Origin: Alphaproteobacteria bacterium
Lineage (GTDB): Bacteria; Pseudomonadota; Alphaproteobacteria; Sphingomonadales; Sphingomonadaceae
Length of the DNA: 64,000 bases
NCBI GenBank assembly: GCA_019232625.1
Contig: JAFANP010000039.1
Location: 1 to 64,000, forward strand
Reading direction: 5' to 3'
The notes beneath the pieces were generated by a model. The model was not told where the DNA came from. It did no database searches and saw only the letters and a list, made by a program, of their open reading frames with translations. Both the position numbers and the translations under genes were made by a program. Below are positions 1 to 7,818 of this stretch, piece after piece (the stretch's first letter is position 1; each line of letters starts with the position of its first letter).

Positions 1-1
1 C

Positions 2-418
2 GACTATCTCGCCGGCGGGGCGGGGGCGGACCAGCTCTACGGCCTGGGCGGCGACGACGGGCTCTACGGCGGGCTCGGCGCGGACCAGCTTCGCGGCGGC
101 GCCGGGCGCGACTGGTTCCGCTACGAGAGCGCGTCGGAATCGACCGCAGGGGCGATGGACCGGATCGCCGACTTCCAGGCGGGCGAGAAGATCGACCTCT
201 CGGCGATCGACGCGGACTCGATCGCGGGCGGCAACCAGGCCTTCGCCTTCATCGGCTCGGACGCGTTCCACAACGTCGCCGGCGAGCTCAGGGTAAGCGA
301 GTCCAACGGCAGCTGGTTCGTCGAGGGCGACGTCGACGGCGACGGCGCCGCCGACCTCGTCATCCAGGTCGACACAATCCTCGCCCACCCCCTGGGCGCA
401 AGCGACTTCGTCTTCTGA
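2..418 (+). CDS. C-terminal end of an RTX (hemolysin-type Ca-binding) secreted protein, 5' truncated
   Basis: The reading frame is open from base 2 to the TGA at 416-418, so only the last ~138 residues are present. It begins with glycine/aspartate-rich nonapeptides (GGAGADQLYG, GGLGADQLRG, GGAGRDWF), the calcium-binding RTX beta-roll pattern. The following C-terminal domain contains DRIADFQAGEKIDLSAID, as seen after the repeats in serralysin (M10) proteases and other type I-secreted proteins. Such tails carry the uncleaved secretion signal for an ABC/HlyD/TolC exporter, and the terminal SDFVF fits. The catalytic or adhesive part lies outside the window, so the enzyme class cannot be given. 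Confidence 0.85.
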   Translation, partial: DYLAGGAGADQLYGLGGDDGLYGGLGADQLRGGAGRDWFRYESASESTAGAMDRIADFQAGEKIDLSAIDADSIAGGNQAFAFIGSDAFHNVAGELRVSESNGSWFVEGDVDGDGAADLVIQVDTILAHPLGASDFVF

Positions 419-427
419 GCGGGGAAG

Positions 428-450
428 CGACGGTCTCTCGCGGACCGTCG
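428..450 (+). terminator. GC-rich hairpin after the RTX gene
   Basis: CGACGGTC and GACCGTCG form an 8-bp stem with a 7-nt loop starting 10 bases after the stop codon. There is no T-run, so it may stabilise the 3' end rather than act as a classical intrinsic terminator. Confidence 0.35.
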
Positions 451-496
451 CCCCGTCGCGGGCCCCGTCAAGCGACAGTCCCCCGCTCGAGCTGCG

Positions 497-1582
497 TCAG
501 TCCTGCGCGAACAGCCTGGCGAAGCGCCGCGGTTCGCGGTCCTTCCACAGGCCGCGATGATAGGCGTCGCTGGCGAGGAGCGGCATGACGCTGGTCGCCT
601 CGGCGAACACCATCTGCTCCAGCGCCGTCGAAACCTTGCCCCAGCTCGCCGCCTCCTGGAGGGTGGAGGAGGAGCAGGCGCCGTCGCGGACGTCGGCGAC
701 GGTGATCTGGACGGCATATTTGTGGACCTCGACGTCGTCGTGGCCGAGGATCTCGGCGCAGACGACCGTGTCCTGGGTGAAGTTCTTCGGCACCCCGCCG
801 CCGATCATCAGCAGGCCGGTGGTGCCCGCCTCGATCTTGAGCTGGGTCAGCTCGCGGAAGTCGGCGATGGCGTCGAGCACCATGTACGGCTTGCCCGCCT
901 TCATCGCGTCGACCTGATGCTTGACCAGGCCGAAGCCGGCGGAGCTGTCGACGAAGGCCGGGCAGAAGATCGGCACGTCATGCTCGTAGGCGAGCTTGAC
1001 GAGGCTGTTCTCCTTCTTGCCGTGGGTCATGAGCCACTTGCCCATCTCGCGGATGAACGCGCGCGAGCTGTACGCCTTGGGCTCGAGCGCATTGGCGATG
1101 TCGCCGATCGTGTGATCGGTCTCCTGCAGCTTCTCCTCGTCGATATAGGTATCGTAGATGCGGTCGATGTAGAGCGAGCGCAGGGTATCGTCGTCAGGAA
1201 TCTCAAGAGCTTGGTAGTGCTTGTGGCCAAGCGCTTCGAAGAAATCCATGTCGACGATGGTGGCTCCGGTGGCGACGATCGCGTCGACCATGTTGTTGCG
1301 CACCAGCTCGGCATAGAGGTCCATGCAGCCGCCGGCGGAGGTCGAGCCGGCGATGACGAGGATGATCGAGCAATCGCGGTCGCCGAGCATCTGGTTGTAG
1401 ATGTCCGCGGCGCGGCCGAGGTCGCGCGAGGTGAAGCTCATCTTCTTCATCGCATCGACGATGGGCCGAGCGTCGAAGCTGGTGATGTCGATATGCTCGA
1501 CGACGGTGGAGAGCAGTTCGGCCTTGCGGGTGTCGTTGATCTTGGGCTGGTCGTTCATCTTCGATTCCATCACTTCAGTCAT
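497..1582 (-). CDS. Deoxyhypusine synthase-family protein, probable homospermidine synthase
   Basis: 361 residues from the ATG at 1580-1582; further ATGs at 1568 and 1556 are possible starts. The C-terminus carries ASWGKVS, matching the segment around the catalytic lysine of eukaryotic deoxyhypusine synthase (here about Lys316), and AGSTSAGGCMDLYAEL near the NAD site. True deoxyhypusine synthase modifies eIF5A, which bacteria lack. Plant homospermidine synthase evolved from the same family and moves an aminobutyl group from one polyamine to putrescine. The neighbouring ornithine decarboxylase and the sym-homospermidine typical of Sphingomonas make homospermidine synthesis the most likely role. 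Family is certain; substrate is inferred. Confidence 0.85.
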   Translation of the reverse strand: MTEVMESKMNDQPKINDTRKAELLSTVVEHIDITSFDARPIVDAMKKMSFTSRDLGRAADIYNQMLGDRDCSIILVIAGSTSAGGCMDLYAELVRNNMVDAIVATGATIVDMDFFEALGHKHYQALEIPDDDTLRSLYIDRIYDTYIDEEKLQETDHTIGDIANALEPKAYSSRAFIREMGKWLMTHGKKENSLVKLAYEHDVPIFCPAFVDSSAGFGLVKHQVDAMKAGKPYMVLDAIADFRELTQLKIEAGTTGLLMIGGGVPKNFTQDTVVCAEILGHDDVEVHKYAVQITVADVRDGACSSSTLQEAASWGKVSTALEQMVFAEATSVMPLLASDAYHRGLWKDREPRRFARLFAQD

Positions 1583-1640
1583 GAACCGACGTCGTTCGGG
1601 GACGCGGAAACCCGTTCGGTCCTCCCCGCGGGAGGTATTT

Positions 1641-1754
1641 CCCCCTCCATGAAAAGGAGGGGTCAGGGGTGGGTCGCGACCGCGTAGCGGGCGGTTCGGC
1701 GGCCCGCGCCGGCCGCTACCCACCCCCATTCCCCTCCCTCCCAAGGAGGGGAGG
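1641..1754. repeat. Compound C/G-rich palindrome, family A, copy 1
   Basis: Two small hairpins (CCCCTCC...GGAGGGG at 1643-1663 and CCCCTCCC...GGAGGGG near 1731-1751) flank an outer inverted repeat GGGGTGGGT...ACCCACCCC. The same plan recurs at 13089-13194. It fills part of the 303-bp gap between the homospermidine synthase-like gene and the decarboxylase. Confidence 0.7.
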
Positions 1755-1760
1755 CCCGCC

Positions 1761-1889
1761 TAGACCATGATCGCTTCAGGCTGGATCAGCCTGAAGCGTG
1801 AATCATGGTCCAGACATATATCGAGAGCCTGATTCACGCCTCAGGTTGAAACGCCACCGGCGTTTCAACCTAAGACGATCAGGCTCTAG
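1761..1889 (+). repeat. 129-bp double-hairpin dispersed repeat, copy 1
   Basis: Two long imperfect hairpins in tandem. Half A (about 1762-1811) has outer arms ACCATGAT/ATCATGGT and inner arms CGCTTCAGGCTG/CAGCCTGAAGCG. Half B (1824-1887) has outer arms AGAGCCTGAT/ATCAGGCTCT and an inner stem around GGTTGAAACGCC. Each half has a 3-nt bulge (TGA or TCA) on one side between outer and inner stems. A near-identical copy lies inverted at 44474-44602. The repeat edge supplies the TAG stop codon (1886-1888) of the ornithine decarboxylase. Confidence 0.9.
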
Positions 1890-3118
1890 AGCTGGACCAC
1901 GTTGTTCCGGGCGACCTCGCGGGCGTCCCCGCCGTAGAGCGTCGCCATCGGCTCGTCCTCCACCGCGACCTTCTGGACGGCGCCGAAGCCGTTGAAGGCG
2001 GTGCGCATCGCGCACCCATAGGCGCCGAGCATGCCGATCTCGATATAGTCGCCCCGCCCGACGTCGGCCGGGAGGTGGAACGGCCCCGCCATGTGGTCGA
2101 GGTCGTCGCAGGTCGGCCCGTAGAAGCTGAACGGCATGTCGCGCGCGTCCGATTCCTCCTCGCGCACCAGCCGCACCGGGAAGCGCCAGCCGATATGGGC
2201 GGCGTCGAACAGCGCCCCGTAGGCGCCGTCGTTGATGTAGAGCTGGTCGCCCCGGCGCTTCTCGACGCGGACGAGGACGCTCGCATATTCGGCGCACAGC
2301 GCACGGCCCGGCTCGCACCACAGCTCCGCCGAATAGGAAACCGGGAGGCTCTCGAACGCGCGCGAGATGACGTCGAAATAGGCTTCCAGCGCCGGAGGCT
2401 CCATGCCCGGATAGACGGAAGGGAAGCCGCCGCCGACGTCGACGATGTCCACCGTCACCGCCGCCTCGACGATGGCGGCGCGGACGCGCTCCATCGCCTC
2501 GGCATAAGCGGCCGGAGTCATCGCCTGGCTGCCGACGTGGAAGCAGATGCCCAGCGCGTCGGCCACCTGGCGGGCGGCGAGGAGCAGCGCCTTCATCTCC
2601 TCCGGCTCGGCGCCGAACTTGGCGGCGAGGCTGAGCTTGGCATGGTCGGAGGAGACGCGGATGCGGACGCACAGGTTGAGGTCGTCGGCCTCGACGCCAT
2701 CCTTGGAGGTGGCGCGGACGATCTTGTCGAGCTCGTCGAGCGTGTCGAGCGAGAAGGTGCGCACGCCGAGCGCATAGGCCTCAGCGATCGCCTCCTCGGC
2801 CTTCACCGGGTGCATGAAGCACAGCACGGCCTCCGGCAGCGTCTCGGCGACCAGCCTTACCTCGGCGATCGAGGCCACGTCGTAATGCGTGATCCCGCTC
2901 TCCCACAGCAGCTGGAGGAGGTCCGGCGAGGGATTGGCCTTCACCGCATAGAGCGAGCGGCCCGGAAACTTCTCGGCGAAGAAGCGGGCGGCGCGCCGGG
3001 CGGCGTGCGGACGGATGAGCGTGACCGGCTGGACCGGGCGCTGCCTGGCGATGTCGGCAACGCAGGCGTTGCCGGTACGGGCGATAGCTAGCCCCAGCGC
3101 GCTATGGTGCGTGTGCAA
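1886..3118 (-). CDS. Ornithine/diaminopimelate-type PLP decarboxylase, probable ornithine decarboxylase
   Basis: Fold III (alanine racemase-like) decarboxylase converting ornithine to putrescine with PLP. From the TTG at 3116-3118 it has 410 residues, usual for the bacterial/eukaryotic-type enzyme. YAVKANP holds the PLP lysine (Lys60), WCEPGRALCAE is the substrate/phosphate region, and GPTCDD near the C-terminus supplies the cysteine (about Cys337) donated across the dimer. TTG is preferred because GGAGG sits 9 nt upstream and there is no ATG nearby; longer in-frame starts reach into the divergent promoter region. The leader can hide that SD in a hairpin. The product probably feeds the downstream homospermidine synthase-like enzyme. 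Confidence 0.9.
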   Translation of the reverse strand: MHTHHSALGLAIARTGNACVADIARQRPVQPVTLIRPHAARRAARFFAEKFPGRSLYAVKANPSPDLLQLLWESGITHYDVASIAEVRLVAETLPEAVLCFMHPVKAEEAIAEAYALGVRTFSLDTLDELDKIVRATSKDGVEADDLNLCVRIRVSSDHAKLSLAAKFGAEPEEMKALLLAARQVADALGICFHVGSQAMTPAAYAEAMERVRAAIVEAAVTVDIVDVGGGFPSVYPGMEPPALEAYFDVISRAFESLPVSYSAELWCEPGRALCAEYASVLVRVEKRRGDQLYINDGAYGALFDAAHIGWRFPVRLVREEESDARDMPFSFYGPTCDDLDHMAGPFHLPADVGRGDYIEIGMLGAYGCAMRTAFNGFGAVQKVAVEDEPMATLYGGDAREVARNNVVQL

Positions 3119-3180
3119 CTCAAGGGACCTCCAGAGGGGTAGTTGACGACAAGGCTGCCTTGCGGTTGTTGGAAGTCCCC
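3119..3180 (-). promoter_or_regulatory. SD-sequestering leader hairpin of the ornithine decarboxylase mRNA
   Basis: On the minus strand GGGACTTCC (3179-3171) can pair with GGAGGTCCC (3132-3124), with one G-U pair. The second arm contains the GGAGG ribosome binding site of the TTG start. Inside the loop, CAAGG-CAG-CCTTG (3162-3150) forms a second perfect hairpin. Alphaproteobacterial ornithine decarboxylase genes are known to carry an upstream structured RNA (the speF motif); whether this is a member cannot be decided by eye. Confidence 0.55.
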
Positions 3181-3261
3181 ATGGGGCAGCGGCGCGTGAT
3201 ATATTGGCGGCGTTCCCCCGTGTAAAGACCTGCTTTTTCCCTCCTGAAATCAGAGGCTTGA

Positions 3262-4239
3262 GTGACAGAGAGACGGCCGTCGGCAAAGGGTGTTTCCGCT
3301 GCGGCGGAGCGTGTCGCGAGTCACGTGACCCGGACGCCGCTCCTGCCGCTCGACTGGGAGGGCGGCCGCGTCTGGATCAAGGCCGAGTGCCTGCAGCGCG
3401 GCGGCAGCTTCAAGCTGAGGGGCGCCATCAACCGGCTGCTCCAGCTTTCCGAGGCGGAGCGGGAGCGGGGAGTCGTCGCCTTCTCCTCGGGCAATCACGC
3501 CCAGGGCGTGGCGCTGGCGGCGCGAAGCCTTGGGATCGCCGCGACCATCGTGATGCCCGCCGACGCGCCGGCGGTGAAGCGCGACGCGACCCTCGCCGCG
3601 GGCGCCGAGATCGTCGCCTACGACCGGGAGACGGAGAGCCGCGAAGCGATCGGCGCCCGCCTCGCCGCCGAGAAGGGCGCGGTGCTGGTCCCTTCGTTCG
3701 ACGACGTCGACGTCATCGAGGGGCAGGGCAGCGTCGGCGTCGAGATAAGGGCGCAGCTCGGCATGGCGGCGGACAAGGTGCTCGTCCCCTGCGGCGGCGG
3801 CGGCCTTTCCGCGGGCATCGCCCTCGCGCTGCCGGAGGCGGAGATCGTCACCGTCGAGCCGGAGGGATGGGACGACATGGCCCGCTCGCTGGAGGCGGGC
3901 GAGCCCGTGCCGGTCCGCGAGCCGGCGCCGCCGACCCGCTGCGACGCGCTTCAGACCAAGCTCGTCTCGCCCCTGACCCTCGGCGCGCTGGCCGAGGCGC
4001 ACGCGCGCGGGCTGTGGGTGAGCGAGCCGGAGATCGAGCGCGCCATCGCTTTCGCTGCCCGCCACCTCAGGATCGTCGCCGAGCCGGGCGGGGCGGTGGC
4101 GCTCGCCGCCTTGCTCGCCGGCAAGGCGGGGCCGGTGTCGGAACGGACGGTGGTGGTCGTCTCGGGCGGCAACGTCGATCCGGCGCTCTACGCCGGGATC
4201 CTCGCCGCTCAGGCGGCCGACGCTCGCCGCGGCGGCTGA
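3262..4239 (+). CDS. Threonine/serine dehydratase-like PLP enzyme
   Basis: Fold II PLP enzyme of 325 residues that would deaminate L-threonine or L-serine to a 2-oxoacid. GGSFKLRGA carries the PLP lysine (Lys51), SSGNHAQG is the substrate loop, and CGGGGLSAG (about 175-183) is the glycine loop for the cofactor phosphate. There is no C-terminal ACT domain, so feedback control by isoleucine is unlikely; it resembles the catabolic/short type or serine racemase. Start is GTG at 3262 (AGAGG upstream). Divergent from the decarboxylase; its last 31 bases overlap a convergent small gene. The preferred substrate cannot be told. Confidence 0.85.
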   Translation: MTERRPSAKGVSAAAERVASHVTRTPLLPLDWEGGRVWIKAECLQRGGSFKLRGAINRLLQLSEAERERGVVAFSSGNHAQGVALAARSLGIAATIVMPADAPAVKRDATLAAGAEIVAYDRETESREAIGARLAAEKGAVLVPSFDDVDVIEGQGSVGVEIRAQLGMAADKVLVPCGGGGLSAGIALALPEAEIVTVEPEGWDDMARSLEAGEPVPVREPAPPTRCDALQTKLVSPLTLGALAEAHARGLWVSEPEIERAIAFAARHLRIVAEPGGAVALAALLAGKAGPVSERTVVVVSGGNVDPALYAGILAAQAADARRGG

Positions 4240-4466
4240 ACCTCGACCCGCGCCGGCGAGGCCGCCTCGACCTCGCGGGTCAGGGCCTCGAGCTGGTAGC
4301 CGATCGTCCGCAGCTCCGCGGCATAGACGTCCGCGTCGTGGCCCGGCCGGGCCAGCGAGGCGGCTTCGAGCAGGGTGTCGAGCATGACCGACAGGCTCGG
4401 CAGGATCGTTCCCTCGATCCCGTCGAACGCCGCCTCCAGGCTCCGCAGGGGGTCCGCTTCGGCCAT
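4209..4466 (-). CDS. Small hypothetical protein, 85 residues
   Basis: Unrecognised acidic, mostly helical protein (LRSLEAAFDGIEG..., EALTREVEAASPARVEVQ) without a signal peptide or membrane segment. It overlaps the 3' end of the convergent dehydratase-like gene by 31 bases. Upstream, in the space shared with the next small gene, lies TTAA-N7-TAAA, a CtrA-like site. No clear Shine-Dalgarno is visible, so it is less certain than its neighbours. Confidence 0.55.
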   Translation of the reverse strand: MAEADPLRSLEAAFDGIEGTILPSLSVMLDTLLEAASLARPGHDADVYAAELRTIGYQLEALTREVEAASPARVEVQPPRRASAA

Positions 4467-4490
4467 GGCGGGAAGGCTAGGCCCGGCGGT

Positions 4491-4505
4491 TTAACCAAGC
4501 GTAAA
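4491..4505. promoter_or_regulatory. CtrA-like box TTAA-N7-TAAA
   Basis: TTAACCAAGCGTAAA differs by one base from the Caulobacter CtrA consensus TTAA-N7-TTAA. It lies between two divergent small genes, 25 bp from one start and 30 bp from the other. Confidence 0.35.
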
Positions 4506-4534
4506 CCGCTCGGTCTTTCTTCGCTCCGTTTCGG

Positions 4535-4720
4535 ATGCCAAAGACGCAGCCCATGTACGCCATCGCCACCACCGCCCTGTCCTTGGCCGTCCTCGCCGCC
4601 TTCGCCCTCGCCGCCGGCGGCACCTGGCTGATCTGGAAGCGGCGGGTCTACCGCCAGGGGGCGCTGATGCTCGTAATGGCGGCGGTGCTGATCGCCAACG
4701 TCCTGATCTGGTCGCTTTGA
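4535..4720 (+). CDS. Small two-helix membrane protein, 61 residues
   Basis: Two hydrophobic segments (about residues 8-31 and 42-60) are separated by a basic loop (WKRRVYRQG), suggesting a small inner-membrane hairpin protein. The second Met (residue 7) is an alternative start. No family is recognised. It is divergent from the 4209-4466 gene with a CtrA-like box between them, and is followed directly by a REP-like cluster. Confidence 0.6.
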   Translation: MPKTQPMYAIATTALSLAVLAAFALAAGGTWLIWKRRVYRQGALMLVMAAVLIANVLIWSL

Positions 4721-4754
4721 CCGCGTAAATGAGGAAAGTAACTATCGCGGTCAT

Positions 4755-4864
4755 GGGGACAGTAACTAATTTCCCCCTTACCGCCCTTAGATCCCGGCAG
4801 CGGCGTCTGGGAAATTAGTTACTGTCCCCATTCAGCGGCGCCTGGGAAATTAGTTACTGTCCCC
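4755..4864. repeat. REP-like 21-bp inverted repeats, cluster 1 (three arms)
   Basis: One arm beginning GGGGACAGTAACTAATTT (4755-4775) faces two tandem inverted arms (GGGAAATTAGTTACTGTC..., 4809-4829 and 4844-4864). All three are the same 21 bp without mismatches. A degenerate fourth piece, GGAAAGTAACTA, lies at 4733. The same unit recurs at 9701-9771. Confidence 0.85.
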
Positions 4865-4871
4865 ATTACCC

Positions 4872-5528
4872 TCACCTTATCGGGCAGGACGGGTCCAGCC
4901 TGAAGTCGAGATAATCGTCCACCGAGCGCATCAGCTGCGGCATTTCGTTGACGAAGAAGTGGTTGGCGTGCGGGATGGTGTCGTAGTGGATGGTGATGTG
5001 CTTCTGGGTGCGCAGCTTGTCGACCAGCTTCTGGACCGCGTTCGGAGTCACCACCTCGTCGCCCTCGCCCTGGATGATGATCCCCGAGGAGGGGCACGGG
5101 GCGAGGAAGGTGAAGTCGTACATGTTGGCCGGCGGCGCGATCGAGATGAAGCCGCGCACCTCGGGCCGGCGCATGAGGAGCTGCATGCCGATCCAGGCGC
5201 CGAAGCTGAAGCCGGCGATCCAGGTCGATTCGGCCTCCGGATGGACCTGCTGCACCCAGTCGAGCGCGGACGCCGCGTCGGAGAGCTCGCCGATGCCGTT
5301 GTCGAATATCCCCTGGCTCTTGCCGACGCCGCGGAAGTTGAAGCGCAAGGTGGCGAAGCCGCGGCGCACGAAGGTCTTGTAGAGCGCCTGCACGATCGCG
5401 TTGTTCATCGTCCCCCCGCCTTGCGGGTGGGGATGGAGGATGAGCGCGACGGGCGCGCGGCGCCGCGGGCCGGGGCTGAAACGGCCTTCGAGACGGCCTT
5501 CCGGACCGGGGAAGATGACTTCGGGCAT
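4872..5528 (-). CDS. Alpha/beta hydrolase (COG2945-type)
   Basis: 218-residue single-domain alpha/beta hydrolase. LHPHPQGGGTMNN (31-43) is the oxyanion/N-terminal motif of this subgroup. The nucleophile elbow GFSFGA gives Ser108, Asp157 lies in GEGDEVV, and His190 in PHANHFF completes the triad. There is no signal peptide, so it is cytoplasmic; family members are mostly uncharacterised esterases. The Met at 5526-5528 is chosen because the longer frame upstream is low-complexity and runs into the divergent promoter. The 3' end sits right against the REP cluster. Confidence 0.85.
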   Translation of the reverse strand: MPEVIFPGPEGRLEGRFSPGPRRRAPVALILHPHPQGGGTMNNAIVQALYKTFVRRGFATLRFNFRGVGKSQGIFDNGIGELSDAASALDWVQQVHPEAESTWIAGFSFGAWIGMQLLMRRPEVRGFISIAPPANMYDFTFLAPCPSSGIIIQGEGDEVVTPNAVQKLVDKLRTQKHITIHYDTIPHANHFFVNEMPQLMRSVDDYLDFRLDPSCPIR

Positions 5529-5632
5529 GGGACCTGCGCTGGTTTTTGGGCGGGACGAAGAGCGGGGCTGCCCCCGCGCGCGTGCCGCTCTATATAGGTC
5601 CAGAGCCGCCCGGCGCAATTGAAAGGGACGAC

Positions 5633-6697
5633 GTGCAGACCCGCATCTATCTCGACCATGCCTCGACCACGCCCATCCTGCCGGCCGCTGCCGAGGCGAT
5701 GGCGGAGGCATGCCGCGCTTGGGCCAACCCCTCCTCGCCGCATGCCGAGGGGCGCGCGGTCCGCGCCCGCCTGGAGGAGGCGCGGCGGCGCGTGGCGGAG
5801 GCGCTCGGCTGGGACGGGACCCTCATCTTCACCTCCGGCGCGACCGAGGCCATCGCCCTCGTCGTCGAGCGGGCGCATGCGGCGCGCTTCGTCATCGCCT
5901 CGGTCGAGCATCCCGCCGTCCATCGCAGCGCGCCGGGCGCGCGCCAGGTCGCGGTCCGCGCCGACGGCACGCTCGACCTGGCCGATCTCGACCGCGCCCT
6001 CGACGGGGCCGAGCGGCCGCTGGTCGCCGTCCAGTCGGTGAACAACGAGACCGGGGTCATCCATCCGATCGATGAGGTCTACGCCCGGGTGAAGGCGTCG
6101 GGCGGGCTGCTCCTCACCGACTGCGCCCAGAGCGCGGGCAAGCTGCCGCTGCCGGAGGCCGACTTCCTCGTCGTCGCGGCGCACAAGTTCGGCGGCCCGC
6201 CGGGCGTCGGCGCCCTCCTGGTCCGCGATCCCGCCACGCTGGAGGCGATCGGCGGGCAGGAAGGCGGCTACCGGCCGGGCACGCCCGCGGTTCCCTCGAT
6301 CATGGGCTTCGCCGCCGCCTGCGAGGCGGACCATGGCTGGTACGAGGAAGCGAAGCGCCTCCGCCTTCGCCTGGACGAGGGGGTGATGGCGGCGGGCGGC
6401 GAGGTGGTGGCGGGCGACGCGCCGCGAATCGCCACCATCGCGGGCTACCGCATGCCCGGCGTGCCGGGCGCCGCCCAGATGATGCAGCTCGATCTCGCCG
6501 GCATCGCCGTCACCGCCGGCAGCGCCTGCTCGTCCGGCAGCCTCAAGACCAGCCCGGTCCTCACCGCCATGGGCTGGCCCGAGGACTCGGCGCGCGAGGT
6601 GATCCGCGTGAGCTTCGGCCCGCAGACGGTGGAGAGCGACATCGATGCGTTGCTCGCCGAATATCGGGCGCTGATCGGGAAGCGCCGCGCGGCGTGA
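5633..6697 (+). CDS. Cysteine desulfurase-family aminotransferase (class V), first of a pair
   Basis: 354-residue NifS/IscS-like PLP enzyme that would remove sulfur from cysteine to give alanine and an enzyme persulfide. YLDHASTTP starts the fold, AAHKFGG carries the PLP lysine (Lys185) and SACSSGS the candidate sulfur-carrying cysteine (Cys299). GTG at 5633 is chosen because AAAGG lies just upstream and YLDHAS then falls at residue 6, as usual; a TATATA box at 5591-5596 is a possible promoter element. Overlaps the next gene by 4 bp (GTGA) and starts a five-gene run with a second desulfurase, a ferredoxin, folD and fchA. Confidence 0.9.
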   Translation: MQTRIYLDHASTTPILPAAAEAMAEACRAWANPSSPHAEGRAVRARLEEARRRVAEALGWDGTLIFTSGATEAIALVVERAHAARFVIASVEHPAVHRSAPGARQVAVRADGTLDLADLDRALDGAERPLVAVQSVNNETGVIHPIDEVYARVKASGGLLLTDCAQSAGKLPLPEADFLVVAAHKFGGPPGVGALLVRDPATLEAIGGQEGGYRPGTPAVPSIMGFAAACEADHGWYEEAKRLRLRLDEGVMAAGGEVVAGDAPRIATIAGYRMPGVPGAAQMMQLDLAGIAVTAGSACSSGSLKTSPVLTAMGWPEDSAREVIRVSFGPQTVESDIDALLAEYRALIGKRRAA

Positions 6698-7818
6698 TCT
6701 ATCTCGACTACCAGGCGACGACGCCGCTCGCGCCGGAAGTCGCGGCGGCGATGCGGCCGTGGCTGGAGACGGGCTTCGGCAACCCCCACAGCAGCCACCG
6801 CCTGGGCCGGGAAGCGGCCGCCGCGGTGGAGGTGGCGCGGGAGCGCGTGACCGAGGCGCTTGGCCCGGCGGCGGAGGAGGGGCGCTTCTTTTTCACGAGC
6901 GGCGCGACCGAGGCGCTGAACTGGGCCATCAAGGGAACTCTCGCCCGCTCTTCGCGCAAGAAGATCGTCACCCTCGCTACCGAGCATGCCGCCGTCCTCG
7001 ACACGGTCGAGTGGCTCGCCGGCCAAGGCTTCGAAACAAGCGTCCTGCCGGTCCAGCCCGACGGATTGGTCCGGATCGCGGATGTCGAGGCGGCGGTCGA
7101 CGGGCGCACCGGACTGGTCGCGGCGATGCTGGTCAACAACGAGATCGGCGTGATCCAGCCGGTGGAGCGGATCGCCGGCATCGCCCGCGCGGCGGGCGCA
7201 TTGTTCCTCTGCGACGCCGTCCAGGCGCTCGGCCGGGTGCAGGTTCCGCTCGGCGCCTGCGACCTCGTCGCCGTCTCGGCGCACAAGGTGCACGGGCCCA
7301 AGGGCATAGGCGGCCTGTGGATCCGCGACGGCGTCGAGGTCGATCCCCTCCTCCACGGCGGCGGGCAGGAGGGCGGGCTGCGCTCGGGCACCCTCAGCCC
7401 CGCCCTCTGCGTGGGTTTCGGCACGGCGGCGAAGCTTGCGGCCGATCGCGCGGACGCGGATTTCGCCCATGTGAATGCGCTTTCCAGTCGGTTGAGGGCG
7501 CCGTTCCGCGATTCCGGATGGCACGTGAACGGCAGCCGCTCGGCCCGCTGGTGGGGCAACCTCAACCTCCGCGCCGACGGAGTCGATTCGGCGCGGCTCA
7601 TCTCGGAGGTGAGGGAGGTCGCCTTCTCCTCGGGCTCCGCCTGCGCCAGCGGCTCGGGCCGTCCCAGCCACGTGCTGAAGGCGATCGGCCTCACCGACGC
7701 CCAGGCGCGAAGCAGCATCCGCCTCGGCCTCGGCCGCTACACGACCGCCGACGAGGTGGACCGGGCCGCCGAGCTGATCCTTGCCGCCGCGGCCCGCCAG
7801 CTGAGCTTCGCGGCATGA
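6694..7818 (+). CDS. Cysteine desulfurase, second of a pair
   Basis: 374 residues, a paralogue of the preceding gene and closer to IscS/NifS. YLDYQATTP at the N-terminus, PLP lysine in SAHKVHGPKG (Lys198), and Cys317 in SGSACASGSG on the mobile loop. GTG start inside the preceding stop; its own TGA overlaps the ferredoxin ATG, indicating translational coupling. With the ferredoxin downstream it probably supports Fe-S cluster assembly. No iscU/iscA scaffold lies alongside, but sufE is at 23132-23539. Why two copies are kept in tandem is unclear: they may form a heterodimer or serve different acceptors. Confidence 0.9.
   Translation: MIYLDYQATTPLAPEVAAAMRPWLETGFGNPHSSHRLGREAAAAVEVARERVTEALGPAAEEGRFFFTSGATEALNWAIKGTLARSSRKKIVTLATEHAAVLDTVEWLAGQGFETSVLPVQPDGLVRIADVEAAVDGRTGLVAAMLVNNEIGVIQPVERIAGIARAAGALFLCDAVQALGRVQVPLGACDLVAVSAHKVHGPKGIGGLWIRDGVEVDPLLHGGGQEGGLRSGTLSPALCVGFGTAAKLAADRADADFAHVNALSSRLRAPFRDSGWHVNGSRSARWWGNLNLRADGVDSARLISEVREVAFSSGSACASGSGRPSHVLKAIGLTDAQARSSIRLGLGRYTTADEVDRAAELILAAAARQLSFAA

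Noticed and set aside
497-1582. Classical deoxyhypusine synthase acting on eIF5A
   Set aside because: Bacteria lack eIF5A; the polyamine gene context fits homospermidine synthesis better.
4755-4864. CRISPR array or phage attachment site
   Set aside because: Only three arms in mixed orientation with unequal short spacers and no cas genes, integrase or prophage; fits REP-like repeats.
5546-5632. Longer N-terminus for the first cysteine desulfurase
   Set aside because: The extra 29 residues precede the conserved YLDHAS start and cover a likely promoter box; GTG 5633 has a good SD.
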